A stretch of 55,284 bases of DNA, from NCBI GenBank assembly GCA_031550085.1, contig JAVBOY010000024.1, positions 1 to 55,284 of the forward strand. The letters are read 5' to 3'. A program made the translations under genes and the position numbers. The notes beneath the pieces were generated by a model. That model ran no database searches and was not told the origin of the DNA. It saw nothing but the letters and a program-made list of their open reading frames with translations. Shown here piece after piece: positions 35,857 to 42,986 of the stretch; the first letter of the stretch is position 1; every line of letters begins with the position of its first letter. The DNA comes from UBA4417 sp031550085. Its GTDB lineage: Bacteria; Bacteroidota; Bacteroidia; Bacteroidales; UBA4417.

Positions 35857-36477
35857 ATGGAAGTCTTGATCTTGTCTAAAACTCGCATGAAAGGCAAATG
35901 TTGTGTGGGTGGAATAACAGAAAAAGGGAGATTAGTGAGATTATTAACAATCAAAGGAGAAAATCAACCTGAAAACACGGAATTTGCTATACGCCAAATT
36001 TGGAATCTTGAATTTTATAAAAAGAAGGATACAAGGGCACCTCACTGCGAAGATGTGCTTGTACAGTCGAAGAATTTAATAGGAAATTTAGATAGTACAT
36101 TGAAAGTTGTTGATTTTATCAAACAACGAAACATTGTCATTTGGCAAGGTTGTCCCGATAATTTATTTGAAGGATTATTACAATGGACGAATAGTGGGAG
36201 TGCTTATATTAATAAAATTGCTATTCCCACCCAAAGTGCTGGTTTTTGGATTTCTGACCGAAATCTAACAAAGAATGAATTTAATGGAATACGATACAAT
36301 TATCCAGCTGCCGATGGTTGGCGGAGCATAAAATATATAGGTTTTGAACCACCAATTGCCATAATACCAGCTGGCACATTAATACGAGTGTCTTTAGCTA
36401 GATGGTGGCAATCACCAGGTGAAAATACAGAAGAGCGATGTTATTTACAATTATCAGGTTGGTACGATTTGGAATAA
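35857..36477 (+). CDS. Predicted dual OB-fold protein of the DUF488 cassette
   Basis: 206 residues, no signal peptide or membrane segment. The N-terminus EVLILSKTRMKGKCCVGGI and the alternating strands (LVRLLTIKGENQ, RQIWNLEFYKKKDTRAPHCED) resemble the dual-OB (DuOB) domain that I associate with DUF488 neighbours. Other notable residues are YPAADGWRSIKYIGFEPP and the C-terminal SLARWWQSPG with two adjacent tryptophans. An OB fold would suit single-stranded nucleic acid or nucleotide binding, which is inference. The start codon lies 2 bp after the preceding stop, so the three genes are surely co-transcribed. The family name is less certain than for the two DUF488 proteins. Confidence 0.65.
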   Translation: MEVLILSKTRMKGKCCVGGITEKGRLVRLLTIKGENQPENTEFAIRQIWNLEFYKKKDTRAPHCEDVLVQSKNLIGNLDSTLKVVDFIKQRNIVIWQGCPDNLFEGLLQWTNSGSAYINKIAIPTQSAGFWISDRNLTKNEFNGIRYNYPAADGWRSIKYIGFEPPIAIIPAGTLIRVSLARWWQSPGENTEERCYLQLSGWYDLE

Positions 36478-36500
36478 ACACACCCTCTCATAGCTTCGGG

Positions 36501-37793
36501 TTATTGCTTTGAAAAATCCGGCATTCGTCCGAACTTTATTTCAGTTGGTGGTTTTGTTTTTTTAGAAACAGTGGCAACAGCAACAGCCACCGAGTTTGCG
36601 ACAATCCAGCCGCTTGTCCAGGCGTGTTGCAAATTAAATCCGCCGGTCAATCCATCTACATCCAAAAATTCACCGCCAAAAAACAAGCCTCTGTGCAACC
36701 GGCTTTGCATGGTTACCGGATCTACTTCGGAAAGCGCAATGCCGCCGCTTGTTACAAACTCACCGGCCACTTTCGATCTGCCTGTAACGGAAATCAGTTG
36801 CGCTGTCAGGTTGTTCTGCAGCGCATTCCGTTCCTTTACCGTGAGTTCGGCCCAACGCCGGTTTTCGGGAATTTGTGATTTTTCAAGTAAAAAATGCCAC
36901 AACCGCTTGGGCAGGTCAAAAGGATTGTGTTCCCATAGAAAGGCTACGTTTTTTTGATGCGGCATGTGCAGCAGGATTTCGGCAACTTCCGGCAAAGGCA
37001 ATTGCGGCAGCCAGTTGACGGCAATTTGAAAGCGGTAATCCGCTTCGTGAAGCTTCCGCGCTGCCCAGGCGCTCAAACGTAAAATGGCCGGGCCGCTCAA
37101 TCCCCAATGGGTAAACAGCAACACGCCCTGAGCCGAAATTTTGGTTCCGGCCAGTTTTACCTGAACCGGGTCGACCGTCAGCCCCATTAGTTGCTGCATT
37201 TCCGGATCGTCTACTTCAAAAGAAAACAGGGAGGGAACCGGTTCCTGGACGGAATGTTGCAACGCCCGGATAAAATCAAACTGAGGGCTATGCTTTAAGC
37301 CGCCCACGGCAAGCATTACCGCATCGCATTCGAATAATTCCCCGTTGGTAAAGGTTAGTTTCCAACCCGATGTGGTTTTTTCCAGTTTTCCGAGTTCGTG
37401 TCCCGTTTTGATGGTCACGCCGTAATGTTCACATTCATCCAGCAAACAGCGGATAATGCTTTGCGAATCGTTCGATTTGGGGAAAACACAACCTTCGGCA
37501 TCGGCATAAAGCGGAACATTGCGTTGCTCGAACCATTGACGGGTATCAGCATTCGAAAAGCGGTAAAAAGCCTTTTTCAGGAAATTTTTCCCTTGCGGAT
37601 AATTTTCGAGCAAATCGGCAATGCTTTCGCATTGGTGGGTCAGGTTGCAACGCCCGCCGCCGCTAACAGCTACTTTGGCCAAAACGGCCGGTTTTTTTTC
37701 AAAAATAACCACTTCGCAACCGGGATGCATGCGTGCTGCATTTGCTGCCGCAAACATACCCGAAGCCCCGCCGCCGACAATTGCAAAACGCAT
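36501..37793 (-). CDS. FAD-dependent oxidoreductase, HI0933/BaiN family
   Basis: 430 residues. The dinucleotide-binding motif AIVGGGASGMFAAANAAR opens the protein, followed by the family signature AVSGGGRCNLTHQ and the C-terminal FFGGEFLDVDGLTGGFNLQHAWTSGWIVA. This group (YhiN, HI0933, BaiN) holds FAD and is of mostly uncertain function; BaiN of a gut Clostridium acts on bile-acid intermediates, but that role should not be transferred. The insertion domain (about 190-340) typical of the family is present. It is convergent with the DUF488 cassette (23-bp gap) and followed upstream by a YitT-type gene on the same strand. Confidence 0.87.
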   Translation of the reverse strand: MRFAIVGGGASGMFAAANAARMHPGCEVVIFEKKPAVLAKVAVSGGGRCNLTHQCESIADLLENYPQGKNFLKKAFYRFSNADTRQWFEQRNVPLYADAEGCVFPKSNDSQSIIRCLLDECEHYGVTIKTGHELGKLEKTTSGWKLTFTNGELFECDAVMLAVGGLKHSPQFDFIRALQHSVQEPVPSLFSFEVDDPEMQQLMGLTVDPVQVKLAGTKISAQGVLLFTHWGLSGPAILRLSAWAARKLHEADYRFQIAVNWLPQLPLPEVAEILLHMPHQKNVAFLWEHNPFDLPKRLWHFLLEKSQIPENRRWAELTVKERNALQNNLTAQLISVTGRSKVAGEFVTSGGIALSEVDPVTMQSRLHRGLFFGGEFLDVDGLTGGFNLQHAWTSGWIVANSVAVAVATVSKKTKPPTEIKFGRMPDFSKQ

Positions 37794-37806
37794 AAACCGG
37801 AATGAA

Positions 37807-38685
37807 TTAGAGTTTTAATTTTTCGAAATTTTCCCCAAACACGCCGTAGGTTTTGGCCAGGGAAATAAAGGCGTGGTCGTCGATTTCCTTTACGATTTCC
37901 AAAATGGCTTGTTTATCGGCTTTTTGGGCAACCACCAACAACACTTTTTGATCGCTTTTCGAGTACCAACCCCAGGCATACAGCAAAGTAACCCCACGAC
38001 CCACCTGCTTCCCAATGCGTTCGGCAATCTCATCGGTGGCCTTGGAAAAAACCAGAATCTGGTACGACTGTTTCGCTCCTTCCAGCACCAGGTCCAACGT
38101 ATAAGCCATCACACCCATTTGAATGTAGCCGTACACCACGCGCTCAATCGAATGGGAAATGGTATAGGAAGAGGCAATGATAAAAACATCCAAAATCAGG
38201 ATTACCTTGCCGGGTGTAATGTTGTAATATTTATTGACAATCAAGGCGATGATATCCGTTCCGCCGGAATTTCCGCCGCGCGAAAAGGCCAATCCGATGC
38301 CCGCTCCCGAAAGCGCACCACCGATGACGGTACACATAAAAGGATCAAATTCGCTGACATGGATAATATTTTGAATTTTAATAACTTGTTGTAATAAAAT
38401 AAAAAATGCCGATGAAACCACAACGCCGTAAACGGTATTGATTCCGAAGCGGGCGCCCAAAAGTTTCAATGCAACCAGCAGCAACACTCCGTTGATAATT
38501 AAGTTGGTAATTCCCACCGGAATTCGTTGTCCCGAAAGCAGGTAAATGATGGAGGAAACACCGCTCACGCCACCGCCGATGATCTCGCTGGGAATCAAGA
38601 AGGCTGACCACCCGAAAGCATACAGAAACAAGCCGAATGTGATGAAAACGTAAGAAAGTATTTGATTTTTCTTTTTAGATAGCAT
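37807..38685 (-). CDS. YitT family membrane protein (DUF161 plus DUF2179)
   Basis: 292 residues from ATG 38685; the frame is open further but the extra 34 residues match nothing. Five or six membrane helices occupy about residues 8-200 (FITFGLFLYAFGWSAFLIPS, VVSSAFFILLQQVI), with the DUF161 loops GGGVSGVSSIIYLLSG and SRGGNSGGTDIIALIVN. The C-terminal soluble DUF2179 domain includes GRGVTLLYAWGWYSKSDQKV and KEIDDHAFISLA. Function is unsettled; relatives are numerous in Bacteroidetes and Firmicutes. It lies 13 bp upstream of the flavoprotein gene and is probably co-transcribed with it. Confidence 0.87.
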   Translation of the reverse strand: MLSKKKNQILSYVFITFGLFLYAFGWSAFLIPSEIIGGGVSGVSSIIYLLSGQRIPVGITNLIINGVLLLVALKLLGARFGINTVYGVVVSSAFFILLQQVIKIQNIIHVSEFDPFMCTVIGGALSGAGIGLAFSRGGNSGGTDIIALIVNKYYNITPGKVILILDVFIIASSYTISHSIERVVYGYIQMGVMAYTLDLVLEGAKQSYQILVFSKATDEIAERIGKQVGRGVTLLYAWGWYSKSDQKVLLVVAQKADKQAILEIVKEIDDHAFISLAKTYGVFGENFEKLKL

Positions 38686-38847
38686 GGACAATGAATTTAA
38701 AAGCGATATAAAAAACGGTGCAAAGGTACGCAGTTCGCAAACAAATCCGCACGATGCCGAAATACACTTTGCAATAAAAAAAGTCAACCGTAAACAAAAG
38801 CTGTTCTTGAAACAAGTTTTCTATGGAACAAGCAAGAAGCTTTATAA

Positions 38848-38882
38848 TAAAAAAACCTCGAACGAAAAAAGTTCATTCGAGG
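38848..38882 (-). terminator. Intrinsic terminator of the zinc metallopeptidase gene
   Basis: On the minus strand CCTCGAATGAA pairs with TTCGTTCGAGG through a U-G pair, around CTTTTT, and is followed by a run of T. The mismatch would be A-C on the other strand, so the element is built for the minus strand. It starts 27 bp after the stop codon. Confidence 0.9.
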
Positions 38883-38908
38883 CGATGTTTTTTCTACCGG
38901 ATTCTTTC

Positions 38909-39586
38909 TTAATTCCTCCGCGAGTAAATCATAATGTAGTAAAGCAACGTTGCCAATGATGACAAAGCTGCAATCACATACGTGTACGCAGCCCAACGCA
39001 AAGCTTCCTGGGCTTTGGGTTGCGTTTCGGCCGAGGTAATGCGATGATCGTCCAACCATGCCAAAGCACGTTGACTTGCATTGATTTCAACCGGTAACGT
39101 AATAAAACTGAACAACGTGGTTAAAGCGAATAAAACAATGCCGGCCAGCAACAATTGCGGGAAAGTATTCACCAGGAGAATGCCGCCCAACAACACCCAT
39201 TGTACCCAATTGCTTGCAAAACTTACCACCGGAACCATTTTCGAACGCATTTGCAACCAAGCATATGAAGTTGCGTGCTGCACGGCATGGCCACACTCAT
39301 GCGCTGCAACAGCCGCAGCAGCTACCGAGTTATTAAAATACACATCGTGGCTTAAATTAACGGTTTTGGTTTGCGGATTGTAATGGTCGCTCAAATGTCC
39401 TTCTACCGAAACTACTTGTACATCATAAATATCATTGTCGCGCAACATTTTTTCGGCAACCTGCGCCCCGGTCATGCCTCCGGTTAAGGGAATTTGCGAA
39501 TATTTCCGGAACTTCGATTTCAAAACCTGACTTACAATCAGGCTTAACAGCATAAAAACGCCAAAAATTACATAGTATCCAATCAT
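38909..39586 (-). CDS. Zinc metallopeptidase, YugP family (membrane)
   Basis: 225 residues. A membrane helix lies at the N-terminus (GYYVIFGVFMLLSLIVSQVL), then the family region LTGGMTGAQVAEKMLRDNDIYDV and VNLSHDVYFNNSVAAAAVAAHECGHAVQHA with zinc motif HECGH at 96-100 (HExxH). Two or three further helices follow (VSFASNWVQWVLLGGILLV, PQLLLAGIVLFALTTLF). It is a predicted integral-membrane zinc protease; no substrate is known to me. It is terminated by a strong hairpin. Confidence 0.9.
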   Translation of the reverse strand: MIGYYVIFGVFMLLSLIVSQVLKSKFRKYSQIPLTGGMTGAQVAEKMLRDNDIYDVQVVSVEGHLSDHYNPQTKTVNLSHDVYFNNSVAAAAVAAHECGHAVQHATSYAWLQMRSKMVPVVSFASNWVQWVLLGGILLVNTFPQLLLAGIVLFALTTLFSFITLPVEINASQRALAWLDDHRITSAETQPKAQEALRWAAYTYVIAALSSLATLLYYIMIYSRRN

Positions 39587-39689
39587 TTTTTTCTTTTGTT
39601 TTTGTTACTTTGAGCCGCAAAATTACTGCCAATTTCAATTCTGCTGCCATAATTAGCAGATTTTATGAAAAACAGGACAAAATGTCCGT

Positions 39690-40247
39690 TTACTTTTTAA
39701 CCGGCTCCTCATCTGCAATCGGCACAATGGTGTCGTCGTGCCAACTGGCGTATAACGTGTAATTCCGGGTAATGCGGTTGATTTGGCCTTCCAAAAGCGC
39801 TTTGTCTACAGCTTTCAGTTTTTTTGCCGGAGAACCGGCATATACGGTGCCCGATTCTACAATGGTTCCTTGGGTAACCAAAGCCCCGGCCGCAATAATC
39901 GAATTGGAATTTACCACCACACCATCCATCACAATGGCGCCCATCCCGACCAGCACATTATCATGGATCGTACATCCGTGAACGATGGCATTGTGCGCTA
40001 TGGCTACGTTGTTGCCGATCGTTACGGGACATTTCTGGTACGTACAGTGGATAATGGCTCCATCCTGAATGTTGACGTTGTTCCCGATTTTGATGAAATG
40101 AACATCGCCACGCACCACTGCATTAAACCAAACGCTGCAATCGGTACCCATTTCCACATCGCCCACAATGGTAGCATTGGGGGCAATAAACGTATTTTTG
40201 CCGATTTTCGGCATTTTCCCCTTAATGGGGTATATGATCGGATTCAT
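39690..40247 (-). CDS. Gamma-type carbonic anhydrase family protein
   Basis: 185 residues of left-handed beta-helix hexapeptides (IGKNTFIAPNATIVGDVEMG, IGNNVAIAHNAIVHGC). Three histidines at H67 (GAIIHCTY), H85 and H90 (AHNAIVHG) sit with the spacing of the zinc ligands of gamma-carbonic anhydrases; R46, D48 and Q61 of the active-site network are in WFNAVVRGDVHF and VNIQDGAI. Bacterial relatives of the YrdA/CaiE type often lack strong activity, so hydration of CO2 is plausible but unproved. It starts 103 bp downstream of the metallopeptidase gene's 5' end on the same strand and is probably separate from nadB upstream. Confidence 0.88.
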   Translation of the reverse strand: MNPIIYPIKGKMPKIGKNTFIAPNATIVGDVEMGTDCSVWFNAVVRGDVHFIKIGNNVNIQDGAIIHCTYQKCPVTIGNNVAIAHNAIVHGCTIHDNVLVGMGAIVMDGVVVNSNSIIAAGALVTQGTIVESGTVYAGSPAKKLKAVDKALLEGQINRITRNYTLYASWHDDTIVPIADEEPVKK

Positions 40248-40421
40248 GATTCTCTTTTTTAGTTGTTTTAAAATGATTGGGGATTGTTTTTAATTTTCTT
40301 GTAATGATTAACCGGAACTTGCCACGATGCGGCGCGCCCGTTATTTATCCTTCTACAAAGCCCTCCAGGGTGTGACTTTAGCGGTAGGGCTGCGAAATTT
40401 CAAGTTTTGTAGATTTTCAAA
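40248..40421. other. Intergenic stretch with an inverted repeat
   Basis: AAGCCCT (40358-40364) and AGGGCT (40386-40391) are inverted around CCAGGGTGTGACTTTAGCGGT. It lies just after the nadB stop and might end that transcript, but no T tract follows. A G+C-rich word GCGGCGCGCCCG precedes it. Confidence 0.3.
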
Positions 40422-41993
40422 CTACTTCTCCGGATGGACTACTTTCGGATAATCGATCGAAAAGTGCAAGCCCCGGCTTTCTTTGCGTTCTTTCGCCATG
40501 CGGATAATCAAATCGGCAACCTGGATCAGGTTGCGGAGCTCGCATATTTGCTGGTTTAAAACCGACTGTTTGTACAAGGCTTCGGTTTCCTGCCGGATAA
40601 TTTTCAGCCGGATACCAGCACGTTCCAATCGCAGGTTCGACCGTACAATGCCTACATAATTGCTCATAATGCCCTGCAATTCTTTCAAGCTTTGGGTAAT
40701 GAGGATCATTTCTTCGTTCATTACCGTGCCTTCGGCGTCCCAATCGGGAATCCGGGTTTCAAAGTCCACCTGTTTCAATTTCGAAATAGCATCGTTACAC
40801 GCCCGGTGGCTGAAAACCAACGCTTCCAACAACGAGTTGCTGGCCAAGCGGTTTGCGCCATGCAGTCCGGTGGATGCGCATTCGCCCGAAGCATACAAAT
40901 TCTTAATGGAGCTACGCCCCATTTCATCCACCTTGATTCCGCCGCAAGTATAATGAGCAGCCGGAACCACGGGAATCATGTCGCGGGTAATGTCAATGCC
41001 GATACTCAGGCATTTTGCATACACGCCGGGAAAATGGAAAATCAAATCGTTTTTGTTCAGGTGGCGGCAATCCAGATACACATGGTCTTCGCCACTCAAC
41101 TTGAGTTCATTGTCAATAGCGCGGGCCACAATATCACGGGGCGCGAGCGAAAGGCGCTTGTCGTACTTGTGCATGAAATCATTCCCCTTTACATCTCGTA
41201 AAACACCTCCAAAACCACGCAGGGCTTCCGTAATCAAAAAGGACGGTTTTTCCGAAGGATTGTAAAGCGAAGTGGGATGAAACTGGATAAATTCCATGTT
41301 TTCGATTTTCCCTTTGGCCCGGTGAACCATGGCGATCCCATCGCCGGTAGCAATGGGCGGATTGGTCGTGGTGGCGTAAACATTTCCGGCGCCTCCGGTT
41401 GCCATCAAAGTAAACTTGGCCAAAATCGTGTCGATTTCCTGGGTATTTTTATTCAAAATATAAATCCCGTAACAAGTCGGAGCCGTTTCCTGGGATTCAT
41501 CGCCCAAATGGTGTTGGGTGATGATATCCACTGTAAAGTGATTTTCCAGTATTTCGATGTTGGGGTGCGCTCCCGCCTTTTGTAATAGGATTTTCTCGAT
41601 TTCCTGCCCGGTCTGGTCTTTGTGGTGAAGCACCCGGAATTCCGAATGACCGCCTTCTTTCGCCAAATCGTAGCGTCCGTCTTCTTCTTTGTCGAAATTT
41701 ACGCCCCAATCGATCAGTTCTTTAATCCGGTCGGGCGCTTCGGTGATGGTAATCCGGACAATTTTTTCATTATTCAGTTCATCACCTGCGATTAACGTAT
41801 CCTGAATATGCTTCTCAAACGTATCGGGGGTGTACATCACAGCAGCAATTCCACCTTGCGCATATTTGGTGGCGCTTTCTTCCGAATCGAATTTTGTAAC
41901 AATACATACTTTGCCGTAGGTAGCGGCTTTCAATGCAAAACTCAGCCCGGCAATGCCCGAGCCGATCACCAAAAAATCAAATTGTTTGCGCAT
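40422..41993 (-). CDS. nadB: L-aspartate oxidase
   Basis: 523 residues from ATG 41993; a TTG four codons upstream (42005) is unlikely. The FAD-binding motif FDFLVIGSGIAGLSFALKAA is followed by TKFDSEESATKYAQGGIAAV, FTLMATGGAGNVYATTTNPP, GDGIAMVHRAKGKIENMEFIQFHPTSL and the active-site region SFLITEALRGFGGVL. The C-terminus carries the helical domain of fumarate reductase-type flavoproteins. It oxidises aspartate to iminoaspartate, the first step of NAD synthesis, and in anaerobes uses fumarate as acceptor. A -7-like TAATTTTG lies on the minus strand at 42068-42061. Partners nadA and nadC are not in the window. Confidence 0.93.
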   Translation of the reverse strand: MRKQFDFLVIGSGIAGLSFALKAATYGKVCIVTKFDSEESATKYAQGGIAAVMYTPDTFEKHIQDTLIAGDELNNEKIVRITITEAPDRIKELIDWGVNFDKEEDGRYDLAKEGGHSEFRVLHHKDQTGQEIEKILLQKAGAHPNIEILENHFTVDIITQHHLGDESQETAPTCYGIYILNKNTQEIDTILAKFTLMATGGAGNVYATTTNPPIATGDGIAMVHRAKGKIENMEFIQFHPTSLYNPSEKPSFLITEALRGFGGVLRDVKGNDFMHKYDKRLSLAPRDIVARAIDNELKLSGEDHVYLDCRHLNKNDLIFHFPGVYAKCLSIGIDITRDMIPVVPAAHYTCGGIKVDEMGRSSIKNLYASGECASTGLHGANRLASNSLLEALVFSHRACNDAISKLKQVDFETRIPDWDAEGTVMNEEMILITQSLKELQGIMSNYVGIVRSNLRLERAGIRLKIIRQETEALYKQSVLNQQICELRNLIQVADLIIRMAKERKESRGLHFSIDYPKVVHPEK

Positions 41994-42060
41994 GATTTGT
42001 TTCAAGTAAAAAAAACAGTGGGAATTCCAAAATGTTCCCGACCATTTCCGAATAAAGCCA

Positions 42061-42068
42061 CAAAATTA
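42061..42068 (-). promoter_or_regulatory. Candidate -7 element (TAATTTTG) for nadB
   Basis: On the minus strand the bases match TAnnTTTG, 67 bp before the ATG. The -33 region is not recognisable. Confidence 0.3.
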
Positions 42069-42180
42069 CAATTCCACCGAACACCGTAAGGATAAATTTT
42101 ACATTTTATGACCCGCGGATTTTATTATGAGCAGGGAACCTCCTTTGGATTTCCCAATTTCTTCATTCCGCAAAAAAACA

Positions 42181-42188
42181 TACTTTTG
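42181..42188 (+). promoter_or_regulatory. -7 element (TACTTTTG) for the HsdR-N-like gene
   Basis: TACTTTTG matches TAnnTTTG. It ends 8 bp before ATG 42197 and 23 bp before ATG 42212, which favours the second ATG or a leaderless transcript from the first. Confidence 0.45.
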
Positions 42189-42211
42189 TTGGACAGATGT
42201 TTCAATCAGAC

Positions 42212-42682
42212 ATGTTACCGCAATTAAATTTCCCGGATTATCCGTTTACACTTCGTGAAAAAGACAAACAAATGGAAATTTTCGATTCCATTCGAAAAAA
42301 ATTTGTTTTGCTCACAGCGGAAGAATGGGTTCGCCAACATGTTTTGCGCTTTTTGACAGAAGAAACAAAAATTCCCAAACCCCTGATTAATGTCGAAAAG
42401 CAAATCACCGTAAACCGTTTGCACAAACGGGTGGATATCATCGTTTTCGACCGCAAAGGATGTCCGCTGCTTCTCGTCGAATGTAAGTCGCCTCAAAAAG
42501 AAATTACCCAAACGGTGTTTGACCAAGCCGCCCGCTACAACATGGGGCTTCATGTTTCCTTTTTTGCCCTTAGCAACGGGCTGATGCACTATTACTGCAA
42601 AATCGATTACGAAAACCAACGGTATTCTTTTTTAGAAACCCTACCCTCTTTTGAAGAAATGATTCTGCTGAACAAAGTGTAA
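42212..42682 (+). CDS. Orphan HsdR N-terminal-domain (PD-(D/E)xK nuclease-like) protein
   Basis: 156 residues from ATG 42212 (five fewer than from ATG 42197). It consists almost entirely of the domain that begins type I restriction HsdR subunits: EWVRQHVLRFL, PKPLINVEKQI, and the nuclease-like core D75...E90-C-K92 in KRVDIIVFDRKGCPLLLVECKSP, followed by a conserved Q (FDQAARYN). No helicase, methylase or specificity gene is near, so it is not a restriction system. Bacteroidetes genomes often encode this stand-alone protein, as I recall beside holA; here holA is about 14 kb away. The catalytic residues look intact. Function unknown, possibly DNA repair. Confidence 0.82.
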   Translation: MLPQLNFPDYPFTLREKDKQMEIFDSIRKKFVLLTAEEWVRQHVLRFLTEETKIPKPLINVEKQITVNRLHKRVDIIVFDRKGCPLLLVECKSPQKEITQTVFDQAARYNMGLHVSFFALSNGLMHYYCKIDYENQRYSFLETLPSFEEMILLNKV

Positions 42683-42732
42683 TGCAAAAAATAATTTCGA
42701 AAACAATTGAAAATTTAATACACAATCTCCTT

Positions 42733-42843
42733 TTATTGACTTCCAATGCCGCTGTAGGCATACCATTTTTTATGATTTTGCTCCTCGCCTTTATAAGTTC
42801 TCTTTAAAAGCTTCTTTCGGCCATCTTCAATAAGAGATTTCAC
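42733..42843 (-). CDS. Possible 36-residue small protein or gene remnant
   Basis: A GTG-started minus-strand frame of 36 codons encodes a basic peptide rich in lysine, ending KKWYAYSGIGSQ. Its composition is more protein-like than chance frames in this A+T-rich gap, but there is no recognised family, promoter or neighbour. It may be the tail of a decayed gene, since the frame is closed by a stop only six codons upstream. Confidence 0.2.
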   Translation of the reverse strand: MKSLIEDGRKKLLKRTYKGEEQNHKKWYAYSGIGSQ

Positions 42844-42945
42844 CAAACATAGTACCCGCTATTTTGTTGATAACTAGAAATTTTCTTCTTGATACCGGAT
42901 TGCAATCGGGTCTGTTTGGGTGGATTTTTCTATCAATAAAATGAC

Positions 42946-42953
42946 TATCTTTG
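42946..42953 (+). promoter_or_regulatory. -7 element (TATCTTTG) of the gyrB promoter
   Basis: TATCTTTG matches TAnnTTTG. It lies 33 bp before ATG 42987 and overlaps the alternative upstream TTG at 42951, which rules that start out. TTTG at 42915-42918 is 27 bp upstream, rather far for a -33. Confidence 0.55.
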
Positions 42954-42986
42954 CTCTCTTTTTTTAAAACCCTCAGAAAGATATTT

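Noticed and set aside
42212..42682. Type I restriction-modification system
   Set aside because: Only the N-terminal nuclease-like domain is present, with no HsdM, HsdS or helicase part.
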